DNA from: Selaginella moellendorffii
Taxonomy: Eukaryota; Streptophyta; Lycopodiopsida; Selaginellales; Selaginellaceae
Direction: 5' to 3'
DNA: 64,000 nt
NCBI RefSeq assembly: GCF_000143415.4
Contig: NW_003314327.1
Coordinates: 795,403-859,402 of the forward strand
Shown here in pieces: positions 23,914 to 33,898 of the stretch (positions are counted from its first letter, which is position 1; each line of letters begins with the position of its first letter). The notes beneath the pieces are model-generated. The model saw nothing but the letters and a program-made list of their open reading frames with translations. It made no database searches and had not been told where the DNA came from. The translations under genes were made by a program, and so were the position numbers.

Positions 23914-26900
23914 ATGCTGAGGCTACGCGCGTTCCGCCCCAGCAACGACAAGATCGTGAAGATCCAATTCCATCCCACGCAGCCCTGGCTCGCAGCTGCC
24001 GATGGATCCGACGCCGTCGTCGTCTGGGACTGGGAGAATCGTCAGGTGAGCTGCTCCTGCTCGGGAAATCTCACAGATCTGGGGTTTTAGGTCCTGTATG
24101 AGCTCAATGCCGGGGGTGTGGACGCCAAGCGCCTTGTCGGAGCACAGCTCCAGAAGCTTGCGGAGGGAGAGTCGGGTAAATATTTTAGGATGCTCTCGCA
24201 TTTTCTGCTGCTCTTGATCCATTCTATCCTCTCTTCATAGAGTCCAAATCCAAGCCTACCGAGGCGATTCGTGGAGGAAGGTACCCAAGTCTGTGACCAG
24301 CTTACACTTGGTTCTAATGGTGTTCTCCTTTATTTCCTTGGCAGTGTGAAGCACCTCAGATTTTACGATGACGATGTCCGCTTCTGGCAATGGTGGATCA
24401 GTCGAACAGCAGCAGTGGACGCTCAATCCTCTCCAGCACAGTTTTCTCCACCCGGTTCTTCGGGTAGTTCTGGCTCCACTCGAGGCCGGCGCTTCCTTGT
24501 TATCTGCTGCGAGAACAAAGCCATCTTCTTGGATCTGGTCACAATGCGTGCTCGAGACGTTCCCAAACAACTCCTGGAAAACAAAGCTCCTCTTTGGTAT
24601 GGCTTCAAGTTTCAGTTCTTTTTATCTAGTGTCGTTTTGGGATGACAGTGTCGAGTTTCTTCCACGCTTTACTTCTGGAGATGGCACTTTTGCGGCATTT
24701 GGTGGCTCCGACGGAAATATTCGCCTTCTGTCTCTTACAAATTGGCAGGTTCTCGGACTATAGTTACTTCGTATCGTTGTCATGTTGTAGTTTCGTTTGT
24801 TTTTCAGATGGCTCAAAAGTATATTGGCGGCCACAAGGGATCAGTCGTGTGTCTGATGACTTTTATGACGTCTAGTGGGGAGGTATGTTAAGAGCTCTTG
24901 TATTTATACCGAGCTTAGTGTAACTCTCTGAATTTCCAGACGCTTTTGGTGTCTGGGGCTACCGATGGTTTTATTGTTGTATGGAATGGCGACAATCCTC
25001 TGGCATTACGAGAAATTTCTCCAAAGCTGTCGTTGAAGGTAGTCCCTTGGAGCTTATTGTTCATTCCTGAATATTACATGTTCCCTCTACAGGCTCACGA
25101 TGGTGGTGTGCACGGTATGGAAATGGCAAAAATACAAGGGGGACCTCCTCAACTTATAACCATAGGTGCTGACAAAACATTGGCCATCTGGGATACCACT
25201 TCTTTCAAGGTAAGAACGGTTGCTCTTGGAAATTAATTTTCAAGTTATTGCTGCAGGAACTAAGAAGAATCAAGCCCATTCCAAAAGTTGCGTGTCAAAG
25301 TGTTGCCTCCTGGTGCCATCCTCGTGCCCCCAACGTGGACATCCTGACTTGTGTGAAGGACTCACATATTTGGTACGTGCTTTTGGTATGTCTATTGGTC
25401 TACAAAGTTTTTGCTTCTGCAGGGCTATTGAGCATGCAACTTACATGGCCATGACACGACCATTATGTGACTTGAGCTTACAAGTTCCCTCTGCCTTTAT
25501 AGCAGCTACCAAGAAACTTAAGGTTTTCCTTGTGATGGTCTTGTGTTTACGTTCTTACGATGAATTATTTGCTTTCTGGCAGGCATATTGCATGACAGTA
25601 CACCCGTTGCAACCCCATTTCGTTGCAACAGGAACAAACATTGGAGTCATTCTGAGCGAATTTGATGCGAAATCAATACCACCAGCGGCTGCCTTGCTAC
25701 CCGTGCCTGGAAGCAAGGAACATTCTGTTGTATATACTGCTGAGAAGGACCTCAACCTGCTTTCTTTTCAACTCTCATCTCCTGCAACAGACGGACGGCC
25801 GAGGACAGACATCGGGGAGGCACCTCAGATACTCAAACAAGTGAGGACCAGAGTTTGCCCCGTGCCTCATGAGACCTTTTCACAACTTAGTATAAGCAGT
25901 TCTGGGAAGTACGTGCTCTAATACTTTTGTAGGATTGCTAACATGCTCTTGTTGCAGGTTTGTTTCGGTTGTGTGGCCAGATGTGCCATATTTCGCCGTC
26001 TACAGAGTGAGTGACTGGGCGATGATAGACTCGGGTCAAGCAAGGTTTTTTGCATGGGACTCGTGCAAAGAAAGATACGCACTTGTGGAAGCTGTTGCAG
26101 CCCCCAGAATACTTCCTCTGGGAAAAGGTGGATCATCAAAGAAGGCTAAAGAAGCAGCTGCGCAGGCGGCCGCTGCTGCCGCTGCTGCAGCAAGTGCAGC
26201 AGCTGCTGCTACAGTTGAGATACGAATTTTGCTGGACGATGGAAGCCCAAACCTCCTAACGAAGAGCCTGGAAGGGAGACCCGAACAGGTATTGTATGCA
26301 CGTCGAGCTCGTAAAACTCAATTGCCTTTTTTTGAATTTCAAGGTTATCGGACTTCAAGGAGGTGCATTATTGGGTGTAGCCTATAAGCTCCCTCGGATG
26401 TCAATCGTTCCTAGCTCATCGACATTTTCTACCCTTGAGGATATGGGAAGGACAACGATCGCAGAAACTTCTGCAAATTTCGTGCTTTACAGGTACTGGT
26501 TGCAGTGTTAGTATTTAGTTAGTATAACAATGCAACACTCTTTTCAGCTGGGAGACGTTCAAGCCTATCAGCGGCATGCTCCCTCAGCCTGAGTGGTCTG
26601 CTTGGGATCAAACTGTGGAGTATTGCGCTCTTGCATATCAACGTCACGTTGTTATTTCGTCTCTACGTCCTCAGTATCGCTATCTCGGTAATGTAGCAAT
26701 TGCAGGCGCCACTGGTGGTGTATGGCATCGTCGGCAACTTTTTATTGCTACACCAACAACTATCGAGTCAGTTTGTGTTTTCTATGAATGCACATCTGAT
26801 TTTTACTGTTTTTTTTATCGTGCAGGTGTGTGTTCGTCGATGCGGGAGTAAGTGCCATTGATGTTGAAAGAATGAAGAGGAAGGAAGAGATGAAAAATCG

Positions 26901-28555
26901 TGCAGCTCAGGGAGCCTCCACGGCAGAGCACGGGGAACTTGCTTTGTTGACAGTGGACGCTCCAAAATCTTCATCACAGGATCGAATTGCTCTTCGACCA
27001 CCTATGTTACAGGTACGTTGATTGTTGGCCTAAGTTGCTCGTTAAATTTATTTCTGTTGCAGGTTGTCCGACTTGCTTCATTCCACACTGCTCCTTCGAT
27101 TGCACCGTTTGTATTTACCAAGCACACCAAAGGGGAGGTCGAGGCCACCGGCAGCCAAAAGGATTTGGAAGACAAGAAAGTTGCAGACGTTGCGATAGGC
27201 GGAGGCGGCGTCGCTGTAGCCGTATCCAGATTACCTATAGAGCAGAAGCGTCCTGTAGGACCTCTGGTGGTGGTGGGAGTCCGAGATGGCGTCCTTTGGA
27301 TTGTTGACAGGTAACTGGATTGCATACATTTAACGGAGCGTAACTTGAGTGTGGACGTGCACTTGTCCTACAGGTTCATGGTTGCCCACGCGATATGGCT
27401 TAGTCATCCTGGTATCCGCTGCCGATGTCTTGCTGCTCACGGAGACGCTGTTAGCGCTGTGAAATGGTACGTTTTTCTGCATGATAGTACTTACTTTACC
27501 GGCATTTTATGTTTGCAGGGCTTTCAGGCTTGGACGAGAGCACCATGACGACCTTGCTCAATTTATGCTAGGCATGGGATATGCTACTGAAGCTTTACAT
27601 CTGCCGGGCATTTCGAAGAGGTTTATCACTTACATTTTGGTTCTTTTGTTGAGTGAGTTCCTGTTCTGTAGGCTGGAGTATGAGCTCGCGATGCAGAGTG
27701 GGGATTTAAAGAGAGCTTTGCAATGCCTCGTCACGCTAAGCAATAGCAAAACTCTTGGACAAGAAGCTGATGCAGTCAGTCTCGCCTTGACAACGAAGGA
27801 GAAAACAAGCGACGCTTTACAAGGCATTGTGAAGTTCTCTAAGGAGTTTCTTGAGCTGGTAGATGCCGCCGATGCCACCGCACAATCTGAGATCTCAACT
27901 GAAGCGCTGAAGAAGCTGGCAGTGGCTGGTGCGGTCGAAGGTGCTCTAGATCCTACCGTTCTTCGAGCACTGTCTCTGAGGCTTGCTGCACACGGAGAGA
28001 TGACCCGTTTAGCGGTAAAGCTTTATACTTCTTTTCGGTTTTATTGCTCGATATCTGATCGCCTTGCCAATGCAGCTACTGGTGAACAGCATGATGGGAG
28101 CAGGCCATGGTCGGGAAGCAGCCATTGCAGCCGCACTTCTAGGAGATCCTGCTATATCAGAAAAGGCATGGCAAGAGACGGGCATGATCGCAGAAGCGAC
28201 ACTTCACGCATATGTAAGTAACTTCCTCCAACAAATTCAAAATGTCTTATGGTTTCATTCACAGGCTCACGGAAGGCCGTCCTTGAAGTCACTGCTTGAG
28301 CGCTGGAACCGCATGCTACAACTGGAGCAGGAGATACGCCCGACCGAGCTGCTCTCCATGGAGAAGGAAGCGGTGCTGGAAAACCTGGCAGAGCCGACGA
28401 AGAAGGCAGCAATTGAGATTGTTCCGCCGGGTCTTGTGGCTTCGACGCAGCAAAAGAAAGCAGCACCATCAACAGCGGCAGCAGCGGCAACTCCGGTTCT
28501 CATGTTGGAGGCTCCTCCTCTCCGTGCTCCAGCTCCACAAACGGTTGCAAGTTAA
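23914..28555 (+). CDS. TWD40-1: TWD40-1-like WD40 protein, TPLATE complex subunit
   Basis: Homologue of Arabidopsis TWD40-1 (At3g50590), a subunit of the TPLATE adaptor complex in plasma-membrane endocytosis. 21 exons: 23914-24045, 24091-24175, 24241-24280, 24345-24596, 24649-24748, 24808-24882, 24940-25038, 25093-25209, 25257-25372, 25423-25522, 25583-25908, 25958-26288, 26344-26492, 26548-26766, 26826-27012, 27063-27310, 27374-27466, 27519-27620, 27672-28014, 28076-28213, 28265-28555; about 1180 residues. WD40 repeats fill the N-terminus (HPTQPWLAAADGSDAVVVWD, LITIGADKTLAIWD). An Ala-rich segment (KAKEAAAQAAAA) follows near residue 540, then GMLPQPEWSAWDQTVEYCA, and an alpha-solenoid (LAQFMLGMGYATEALHLPGI). 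The C-terminal tail is Pro/Ala-rich and much shorter than in Arabidopsis. Identity is very secure. It begins about 30 bp after the AT-rich island ends. Confidence 0.95.
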
Positions 28556-28705
28556 AGGTCCGACGTGACAGCAGCAGGGAATCGACGACAGGAACCACTT
28601 CTCCAAGTTTTCAGGGTCTTCGTGCCTTTGGAGCATGACAACGAGTGTGCCAAGTGGCGGAGGTGCATGGTTTTAGGGTGTCAGACGAAAGGACAGGTCA
28701 CCGCT

Positions 28706-30444
28706 ATGAGCAGGAGGACAATGCTTCACGCGGCAGTGATGCGGTATCTTTCCAACGTCACAAGCGGTGCCAGTTCTCCGTCGCCCTCTTCTATCTCCGG
28801 TAGTTTTCGCAAGAGCTCGAGATCATTGGCCGGGCTTCCGGGTTCCAGTCCACGGGTGTTGGGTGCCAGCTCTGGATTGTCTACTGTCAGTCCTTGGAGT
28901 TTTGGATTACTGGGCATTGAGCAGCGGAGGCATTTTGCGGCTTCTTCAGCTCCCGACACTCCTGCTGCCAGTGATCCCGAGGTTCCGGCGAGTGTGATCA
29001 GTAGTACCAGCAAAGAGTTGTGGGAAAGCGTGAAGGAGATGAGCGCTGAGGCGTCCAACTACACAAAGCAGACGGTGATCCCCAGCTTGCAGCAGTGGCT
29101 GGATCCAACGTCTCCCTACACAATGCAAGGCTTGATTCCTACCACCCTCGCGCTGGCCTCGTGCGCAGCGGCATGGCTTGTGCTCCCGAGAGTTCTTCGT
29201 CGGCTCCACAAGTACGTGGAGGAAGGGCCTACGACTAGTTTGCTTGGAAAGTCGGAGAAACACCCGTATGAGATGAGTATGTGGGCAGCATTGGAAGATC
29301 CAACGCGCCTTTTCCTCACGCTCGTAGCCTTCTCTCAGCTGTAAGTTGTTTTCTTTTGCTTGATCTTGTTGAGGGACTCGAGTTTTTCGCTTCAGGGGAG
29401 CCCTGGTCGCACCGACCACCGTCGTATCCCATTTGGAACTGGCGTGGCGAGGTGGACTATTGCTCAGCGGGCTGTGGTTCCTCCACAGATGGAAGAGTGT
29501 ATTTTTCTCTCGCCTCCTCGTCGGAAAGGCGTCTAGCAAGGAGGAGCTAGAGCGTTATCTGGTCTTGGACAAGGTTTCATCGATTGGTATAATTGTGCTG
29601 GGAGCCATGGCTCTGGCTGAGGCATCTGGCGTTCCCCTCCAATCTGTTCTCACCGTCGGAGGGATTGGAGGTGAGTTATTACTACTATAATTCTTTCCTC
29701 GTTTCTATGCCAACCTTCTAACTCAAGTTTCCTGTGACACGCAGGTATAGCAACAGCATTCGCAGCCCGTGACGTTCTTGGAAATGCACTGAGTGGTATA
29801 ATTCTCCAGTTCATCAAGCCATTCTCCGTGGGGGATTATATCACCGTAAGTTGCACTCTTTTTGGCTCCGTTTCTTGTAACACGAGAGCTCCTTGCAGGC
29901 TGGAAACATCGACGGACAGATCGTCAAGATGGGACTCCATTCGACAACGCTGTTGAACACAGACAAGATTCCCATGATGGTTCCAAACTCGTTCTTCTCC
30001 AGCCAGGTTTGTTTCTCTGCCTGTTGGTTCGCTAAACAATACTGGCCTTCTTCTAGGTGATTGTCAACAAGTCTCGCTGTCCAAAGCAGGCAATTAAGTC
30101 GCGGATTTACATCCGGTGCTCGGACATCGACAAGGTTCCCGTGATCACAGACGAGGTCGTAGAGCTCCTCAAGACTCATCCCAAGATCTTGTCCGAGCAG
30201 GATAGCCCTCTTTGCTACCTCTCCAAGACGGCCCCGACTCATCTCGAGCTCACATTCTCTTGCGACATCCAATCTCTGGTTAGTGAGCCAACTCAAATGA
30301 TCTCCTTGCCCAAGCTTCTAGTTGACATTCTTGTTTCCTTGCTGGCAGAACAAACGCGAAGTGTTGGCCCTGGAGCAGGAACTTCTGGTGAGAGCAGCAG
30401 AGGTGGTCCGAAAATCTGGTGCCGCTCTTGGAGCTCCCGCTTAA
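28706..30444 (+). CDS. MSL1: Mechanosensitive MscS-like channel, MSL1 type (mitochondrial)
   Basis: Inner-membrane channel of the MscS family; Arabidopsis MSL1 dissipates mitochondrial membrane potential under stress. Six exons: 28706-29340, 29396-29670, 29745-29845, 29899-30006, 30057-30278, 30349-30444; about 478 residues (Arabidopsis MSL1 is 497). The Ser/Arg-rich N-terminus starting MSRRTMLHAAVMRYLS suits a mitochondrial presequence. Several membrane segments follow (LIPTTLALASCAAAWLVL). The MscS core is plain: GGIGGIATAFAARDVLGNAL is the pore-lining helix, followed by KPFSVGDYI and NIDGQIVKMGLHSTTL of the beta domain, then PNSFFSSQ. The start could also be the in-frame ATG at 28,667. It follows TWD40-1 by 150 bp on the same strand. 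Confidence 0.92.
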
Positions 30445-31183
30445 AAAGGTAGCCTTTCAATCTTCTTCCACCCGAATCAATGCCTCATATTCCTGCTGCT
30501 CGTTTTGGTTTTCACCATCGATTTGATGGATTGTAAGTACAAACGTTTGAAGGTTTTGTTTGCTCCATGGTCAAAGATGAAACAGCTCCTTGTCACGCGA
30601 TGTTCTTCCTGTTTGAAACAATATAGGAGTCCCTCCTTGTCCTCGTGTCCGCCATCGTCTAAATCAACGAGTATGAGATCGCGGTTGGCGAACTACAGCC
30701 AAATGGCCTCGTGAGACAAAAGCATACTTATTCATGCAACCAAAAGAAAGGAACTTAAACATCAAGACAACGATTTGAGCCAAATGGTAAATTGCAGTTT
30801 AATGAAAGTTCTACTTTTAAAAGCCTAAACCTTGGACGTGAAGAAAATAGAATGAAATAATCCAATGCCACGGGACACCTCCCGTGGCCTCCACTACAAT
30901 AGCCACGGCATCTTCCCAATCCTGGGAATCTAAATCATAGAAGCGATTTGTCAACGCTTGTGGAAAATAAATTCTCGTACATGGCAAGCCAGCGAGGGCA
31001 AGGCATGTAGCAGAACCATTGCCTGTCAATTCATTGTTTTCTTATAGATTGTGTCATCTGAGATTTTTCACAAGTCCATAGTCCCTTGCTAGTTTTCACA
31101 AACCACACAGTTTGTCACAGTTGTGTTTTGGAACTCAAGAAGAATTTTCAACTTTTCATATTACAATCAGGATTACATCAAAA
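30445..31183. other. Intergenic DNA with a small coding-like minus-strand stretch
   Basis: After the MSL1 stop there is no complete gene. On the minus strand, about 31,020-30,817, an open stretch preceded by a splice-acceptor-like GACAG contains TRIYFPQALTNRFYDLDSQD and EATGGVPWHWII. It could be a relic or a terminal exon, but no partner exon or family is recognised. Confidence 0.3.
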
Positions 31184-31755
31184 CTAGCAAGAGTAACCCC
31201 CTGTTCCTGGATTTACATGGAGCTCCAGAACAAAAGACGTTTGTGTAACTAAGCTTGTAAGATGATTTTCTGACACTAGACTATCGAAGTCCAGGACAAA
31301 CCTGTCCGGCAAGCGACCTGCGATCGGCTGCTGCTGTGAGTATAGCAAAAACTCGTAGGTGTGTTGTATGAGATCGTGCGGAGACGGCCTCACGTACATC
31401 TCAAAGGGATCCCCGTTAAGAAAGCGCGTCCCTGGAATGTTGCCAACCCAGTAGTGAACGTAAGTCTCCTGCGGAGCGCCAGGGAATCTGGACGCTTGGC
31501 GATCGATCATTAGAAGCGAGTAGAGATTGTCTTGATCAGATTGTCCAGTGATTTGAATTCGTGGTGTGCTTGCTGTTTGCTGGCAAGTGAGAGATTTCCC
31601 TTGGGTGACCTCAATTCCTCCATAACTTATGTCCAAACTTTGAGACAAAACTATAGATTGACAGAAAACTGTAAGCACACTCGATCGAAACAAATTCATT
31701 TACCTGTAGTGACAGAAACGAGGAAGAAGAAAAAGACCACAACTAATGAGTCCAT
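31184..31755 (-). CDS. PEBP-family protein with predicted signal peptide
   Basis: Two exons, 31755-31704 and 31650-31184, join in frame to give 172 residues. The first exon encodes MDSLVVVFFFFLVSVTT, a textbook signal peptide ending near VLSQS. The second carries a phosphatidylethanolamine-binding protein fold: TPRIQITGQSDQDNLYSLLMID, HYWVGNIPGTRF, RPSPHDLIQHTYEFLLYSQQ. The usual DPDxP ligand-pocket motif is replaced by IDRQAS, while the following histidine-tryptophan region is kept as HYWV. Plant PEBPs such as FT, TFL1 and MFT are cytosolic or nuclear and have several introns; this one is divergent, apparently secreted and has one 53-bp intron. No florigen role should be assumed. Family call is firm; function is unknown. 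Confidence 0.75.
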
Positions 31756-31980
31756 GAGCTACAAAACAAAAATAATGAGATTTTGCTGACTTGGCATTTT
31801 AGATTAGATTAGCTTTGTTGCTCTATAAATATAAAATTTAAAAGGCTTAGATTAGGCTGAATCTCCATTTTCATTCTGTTCATGAGACAAGCAGCTCAGA
31901 CCCCACGGGCGCATTTTCCTTAATCTTGCAGCATTAAAGAACCATCAGAACCATCAAACAAGGTGGAGAACACAAATGGT

Positions 31981-32243
31981 TTATTTGTTGCTGCGCGATC
32001 TGGAGGCCTGGTTTCCCGCATCGGCTGTTCGGGAGCTAGCGTTGTAATCATCCAATAAGTCTAGAAACCTGGAGATCAGTGCAGACTCTGAAGTTTCTTT
32101 GATCCGATTGTTACAATCAGACTCATTTTGCGAAAAAACTTGTTGACAAATTCTCGCACGATCTGTTGCATTCTGGAGAACTTCATGGTTGGCAAGGAGG
32201 ATTTTCTTTCCTTCCCAATAGCATTTAGAGTACAAGTGAATAT
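31981..32243 (-). CDS. Hypothetical terminal exon downstream of the F-box gene
   Basis: An open stretch preceded by a good acceptor (TTGTTGTTGTAG) begins DIHLYSKCYWEGKKILLA and ends ASRSRSNK, with the stop codon overlapping AATAAA, a ready poly(A) signal. It lies 60 bp past the F-box/kelch stop on the same strand. It may be an alternative 3' exon of that gene or part of its 3' untranslated region; no family is recognised. Confidence 0.3.
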
Positions 32244-32303
32244 CCTACAACAACAAAGAATCAAAGTTAATGGCAACCGTTGACCGGTCGCAGACCGGCG
32301 TCG

Positions 32304-33617
32304 TCAGCACTGGACGACCGCGCACACGGCACCGTTCCTCATGTCGGGCAAATGCGGCGCCTTGGACCACTCTTGCCCGCGCGTGTCGTAGACGAGCACC
32401 AGCCCCTCGCGGAGCCCCCGCGGGTTCCTCCCGCCGCGGCGCAGCAGATCGTCGATGCAGCCCCCGACCTGGATGATGTGCACAGCGCTGCCCACCGTGA
32501 CGCACGAAAACTTGAGCAGGTTGTCGATCCTCAGCGGCGACGGTATGGGCGGCAGATTGATCCGGCTCCACGCCTGGCCGCGCGTGTCATACCGCCAGAA
32601 GGAGAGCTCCACGGCGTGGCTGGAGAGCATGTAGATGCAAGACCCGACCACGGTGCACGAGATCACGCAGCCGCCCCCGATCGGCAGCGGGCGCGACTTG
32701 AGCCACGCGTTGACCCGGGGGTCAAAGCAGTCCATGGAGCTGAGGTAGGCGTACGGACGCCTGATGCCGCCGATGACGTAGAAGATGCCGTCCACGGCGG
32801 CGCCGATGCAGCCGTAGCGCCGGTGCCGCATGTCCGGGAGCCGCCGCCACGTGTCCAGCTCGGGGTCGTACACCTCGGCCTCGTGCATGACGACGTCGCG
32901 GCTGGCCCGGCAACGGCTGGCGCCGCCGGCCACGTAGACCCGGTCCCCAATGACGCAGCAGGCGAACTTCTTCCGTGGCAGGAGCATGGGGGCCGCGCGG
33001 GCGACCGTCCGCCGCCACGTGTCGTAGACCATGGTGCAGTCGCCCGCCAGCGTGGCGCCCAGCACGAGGATGCGGTGCTGGAGTACCGCCGACTGCGCGT
33101 GGATGAAGGTGTGGTCGGAGGATGACGTGTCGTGGTCGTGGTCGTGGTTGTCGGGGAAGAGGAGGCCGGCCTGCCACTGGCCCGTGGACTGGGAGTACGT
33201 GGCGGAGGAGAGCCCCGAGCCAATGCCGCCAAAGACCACCACGAAGCTCTCGAGCATCCGGAGCTTCCCGCGCGCGCGGTAGTAGGGGTCGGACTGGACG
33301 ATCGCGCGCCAGTGGCGGCACACCATGGCGCACTGCCGGATGGAGCCACGCGGTACCCTAGCCAGGCATTCCACCAGGAGATCGTCCGGGAGGGACGCCA
33401 TGAGCAAGCTCTGGAGGGAGGAGGAAGGAGAAGGAATGCGAGGCGGCGGCAAGAGCATTGCCGAGTACTCCACCACTACCTCTTGGCGATCGCCGTAGCA
33501 CTCGCAATCGGACATGGGCGGGCTCCAGCACGCCCGGACGAGGCTCCGGAGCCCCATTCTCCTGCCGCTCTTGGAGCGCTGCATTGCCGCCGCCGCGCCC
33601 GCCGCTGGCTGCCCCAT
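32304..33617 (-). CDS. F-box/kelch-repeat protein, intronless
   Basis: Substrate-recognition subunit of an SCF-type E3 ubiquitin ligase. One exon of 437 residues from ATG 33,617; the longer frame begins only at TTG. The F-box is LPDDLLVECLARVP near residue 75, followed by CAMVCRHWRAIVQS. Kelch repeats fill the C-terminal half, with VYVAGGASRC, AEVYDPELDTWRRLPDM, GIFYVIGGIRR and MDCFDPRVNAW, ending in a run around VGGCIDDLL. GC content is high, which creates long but meaningless antisense frames. Target unknown. It resembles plant F-box/kelch proteins such as SKIP and At1g families, without a sure orthologue. Confidence 0.9.
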   Translation of the reverse strand: MGQPAAGAAAAMQRSKSGRRMGLRSLVRACWSPPMSDCECYGDRQEVVVEYSAMLLPPPRIPSPSSSLQSLLMASLPDDLLVECLARVPRGSIRQCAMVCRHWRAIVQSDPYYRARGKLRMLESFVVVFGGIGSGLSSATYSQSTGQWQAGLLFPDNHDHDHDTSSSDHTFIHAQSAVLQHRILVLGATLAGDCTMVYDTWRRTVARAAPMLLPRKKFACCVIGDRVYVAGGASRCRASRDVVMHEAEVYDPELDTWRRLPDMRHRRYGCIGAAVDGIFYVIGGIRRPYAYLSSMDCFDPRVNAWLKSRPLPIGGGCVISCTVVGSCIYMLSSHAVELSFWRYDTRGQAWSRINLPPIPSPLRIDNLLKFSCVTVGSAVHIIQVGGCIDDLLRRGGRNPRGLREGLVLVYDTRGQEWSKAPHLPDMRNGAVCAVVQC

Positions 33618-33898
33618 CCTGTGTAGCAATCGATCGATGTGATCGACCGAAACCCTAAGCTAGGAGCTGCGCTCGATCTACGCTATACCAACACCGGCAT
33701 TCCTCCACCAAACCCTAGCGAGATAGCTCTGCTCGAACGGACCACATTTTCCCACCATTTTCTCTTCTCTTTGTGCGATTACCATTCTATCCGAGCAATC
33801 GATTAAATGCGCGCATTCTCCCAGATCTTCTCGATCGATCGAGCCAGCCAGTCACCACCAAACCCTAGCGCTCTTTCTCTTTGCCGCGATCCATCAAT

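Noticed and set aside
26150-26215. Alanine run in TWD40-1 as a possible repeat expansion
   Set aside because: The Arabidopsis homologue has a similar KAKEAAA Ala-rich segment at the same place, so it is a normal feature.
32280-33361. Long antisense frames opposite the F-box/kelch gene
   Set aside because: High GC in a single-exon gene leaves opposite frames open; they have Arg/Pro/His-rich nonsense composition and no start context.
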